From Acidobacteriota bacterium (GTDB taxonomy: Bacteria > Acidobacteriota > Terriglobia > Acidiferrales > UBA7541): a stretch of 33,952 nt of DNA. The translations under genes were made by a program, and so were the position numbers. The stretch is taken from positions 1 through 33,952 of the forward strand of contig JABDEK010000042.1 in the NCBI GenBank assembly GCA_013287135.1. The letters run 5' to 3'. Below are positions 32,754-33,952 of this stretch, piece after piece. Numbering within the stretch: the first letter of the stretch is position 1; every line of letters starts with the position of its first letter. The notes under the pieces were generated by a model that was given only the letters and a program-made list of their open reading frames with translations, was not told the origin of the DNA and made no database searches.

Positions 32754-33952
32754 ATGGAATTTTTTCACAATGTAAACATTGATTGGATGGGGAAGGTGAA
32801 GTACTTCGTTTCACTTTCGCTGATTCTCTTGGCTGTTGGTTGGATTTCGATTCTTCGCAACGGCGGTTTGCGTTACGGCATTGATTTTCGCGGTGGCACG
32901 CTGGTGTATGTGCGATTCTCGGGTCCCGCTCCTGTAAACCAGATTCGTAAGGGCCTCCAAGACGCAGGCCTGGCGAACAGTTCAATACAGACAATCAGTG
33001 ACAATGTTTTGAATAGTGGATCGCAGAATGACGTCGTGATCGGCATCGAGAAAACGGGCCAGGGAGACGAGGCGCTCGACGCGGGTAAGCAAGCGATTCT
33101 GGATGTGCTGCACAAGACTTTCGGAACCGCCGGCGCTGCTGGGAAACAAGATTTCAATTCGATAACTGCATCTGGTTTGGCGGCTTATCTCACGCAAAAA
33201 GACCCTCTGAATCTAGGCACGAATGCCGGAGAGCGTTACAACCAACTCGCTCAGCGATTGACCGACGCCCGCGACAAGGAGCATGGCGGCATCGTCACTA
33301 ATTTCGATGAGTTGAAAAACGTGGATGGCGTGACGCCCGGAGTAATAAGTTCTCTGAGCAACGGTTTTGCGCTAAGCAATTTTACCATTCGGAACGTTGA
33401 GATCGTGGGGCCGAAAGTAGGCGCCCAACTGCGGCGCCAGGCCATTCTCGCTACCCTCTATGCTCTGGCGGGCATGTTGTTATATATTGCCTTCCGGTTT
33501 GAGTGGGTGTATGGGGCGGCGGCGGTGATAGCCGTTTTTCATGACGTGCTTATCACGTTGGGCCTCTTTTCCATTTTCCATTTTGAGATTTCGCTCACGG
33601 TCATTGCGGCACTCTTGACTCTAGTCGGCTACTCGATGAACGACACGATTGTAATTTTCGATCGTGTCCGAGAAGACCTCAGGCTGATGCGGCGCGAGCC
33701 GTTTCCTGAGGTGGTGAACAAAGCCATTAATCAGACGCTTTCGCGCACGATTTTGACGAGTGGGCTGACGTTCTTAACCGTTCTGGTTCTGTTTCTGATG
33801 GGTGGCGAAGTCCTTCGAGCGTTCTCTTTTGCTATGGTGGTAGGAGTTGTGGTAGGTACGTACTCCAGTTTTGGAATTGCGGCGCCTATTGTGGTGTGGT
33901 GGAACAAGTATCGAGGACAAGGAACTGTCGTTCGCGCCGGATCCGCGGCCGA
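32754..33952 (+). CDS. secF: Protein translocase subunit SecF, cut by the window end
   Basis: Open from the ATG at 32754 to the window edge (399 residues seen, no stop). AGGA lies four bases before the start. Membrane segment 1 (about 16-34) is followed by Y-G-I-D-F-R-G-G-T-L, a periplasmic P1 domain, then N-V-E-I-V-G-P-K-V-G near 215-223 and five further segments, with the conserved G-Y-S-M-N-D-T-I-V-I-F-D-R-V-R-E near 292-307. The P1 region holds about 85 extra residues (roughly 105-205: Ala/Gly/Asp/Lys-rich, partly helical) compared with the short P1 of E. coli SecF. Only a few C-terminal residues can be missing. Forms one unit with yajC and secD. Confidence 0.95.
   Translation, partial: MEFFHNVNIDWMGKVKYFVSLSLILLAVGWISILRNGGLRYGIDFRGGTLVYVRFSGPAPVNQIRKGLQDAGLANSSIQTISDNVLNSGSQNDVVIGIEKTGQGDEALDAGKQAILDVLHKTFGTAGAAGKQDFNSITASGLAAYLTQKDPLNLGTNAGERYNQLAQRLTDARDKEHGGIVTNFDELKNVDGVTPGVISSLSNGFALSNFTIRNVEIVGPKVGAQLRRQAILATLYALAGMLLYIAFRFEWVYGAAAVIAVFHDVLITLGLFSIFHFEISLTVIAALLTLVGYSMNDTIVIFDRVREDLRLMRREPFPEVVNKAINQTLSRTILTSGLTFLTVLVLFLMGGEVLRAFSFAMVVGVVVGTYSSFGIAAPIVVWWNKYRGQGTVVRAGSAA

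Overview
The window is a typical chromosomal stretch of a Gram-negative, probably acidobacterial, bacterium. The lineage is an inference from several signs together: a TolC-type outer-membrane channel, a PBP4-type peptidase, two tandem secreted SYLF-domain proteins, a YIP1-family membrane protein beside tgt, a SecF with an enlarged periplasmic domain, DUF2231, DUF3052 and DUF4287 proteins, and frequent GTG/TTG starts. I found no tRNA, rRNA, CRISPR array, insertion sequence, integrase or phage gene, and no base-composition break that would suggest an island.

Layout. 1-2.6 kb: the 3' end of a YvcK/CofD-type gene, then NAD(P)-dependent glutamate dehydrogenase and a class II aldolase. 2.7-3.5 kb: a small secreted protein and a 480-base spacer. 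3.5-5.8 kb: ruvA-ruvB-folK (Holliday-junction branch migration and folate synthesis). 5.8-8.1 kb: a receiver-domain protein lacking its phosphoacceptor aspartate, divergent from a radical SAM gene with a small coupled membrane ORF. 8.0-13.9 kb: a leftward five-gene unit, tetR-tolC-emrA-emrB plus a cytidylate-kinase-like gene, that is, a complete tripartite efflux pump with its repressor. 14.0-15.6 kb: two tandem SYLF proteins. 15.7-18.0 kb: dacB/PBP4 and a LOG-family gene broken by a one-base frameshift. 18.0-24.2 kb: mutS2-dnaG-rpoD, a variant of the macromolecular-synthesis operon. 24.2-25.8 kb: DUF4287/SRPBCC, DUF2231 and DUF3052 proteins. 25.9-28.6 kb: two peptide-transporter-type ABC ATPases with a SAM methyltransferase translationally coupled between them and no permease or binding protein in sight. 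28.7-33.95 kb: YIP1 protein, tgt, yajC, secD and the start of secF (cut by the window end).

Most of this is housekeeping: DNA repair and replication, transcription, tRNA modification, protein export. The accessory interest lies in the efflux operon with a nucleotide-kinase-like tail, the ABC-methyltransferase-ABC cassette, the pseudo-receiver, and a recurring arrangement in which a -10-like box sits about 6-11 bases before the start codon of genes with no Shine-Dalgarno sequence (ruvA, tgt, oppD-like, folK), which suggests leaderless transcripts. I did not find a clearly new defence or mobile system. The promoter and hairpin calls come from reading by eye, without scoring or folding software.
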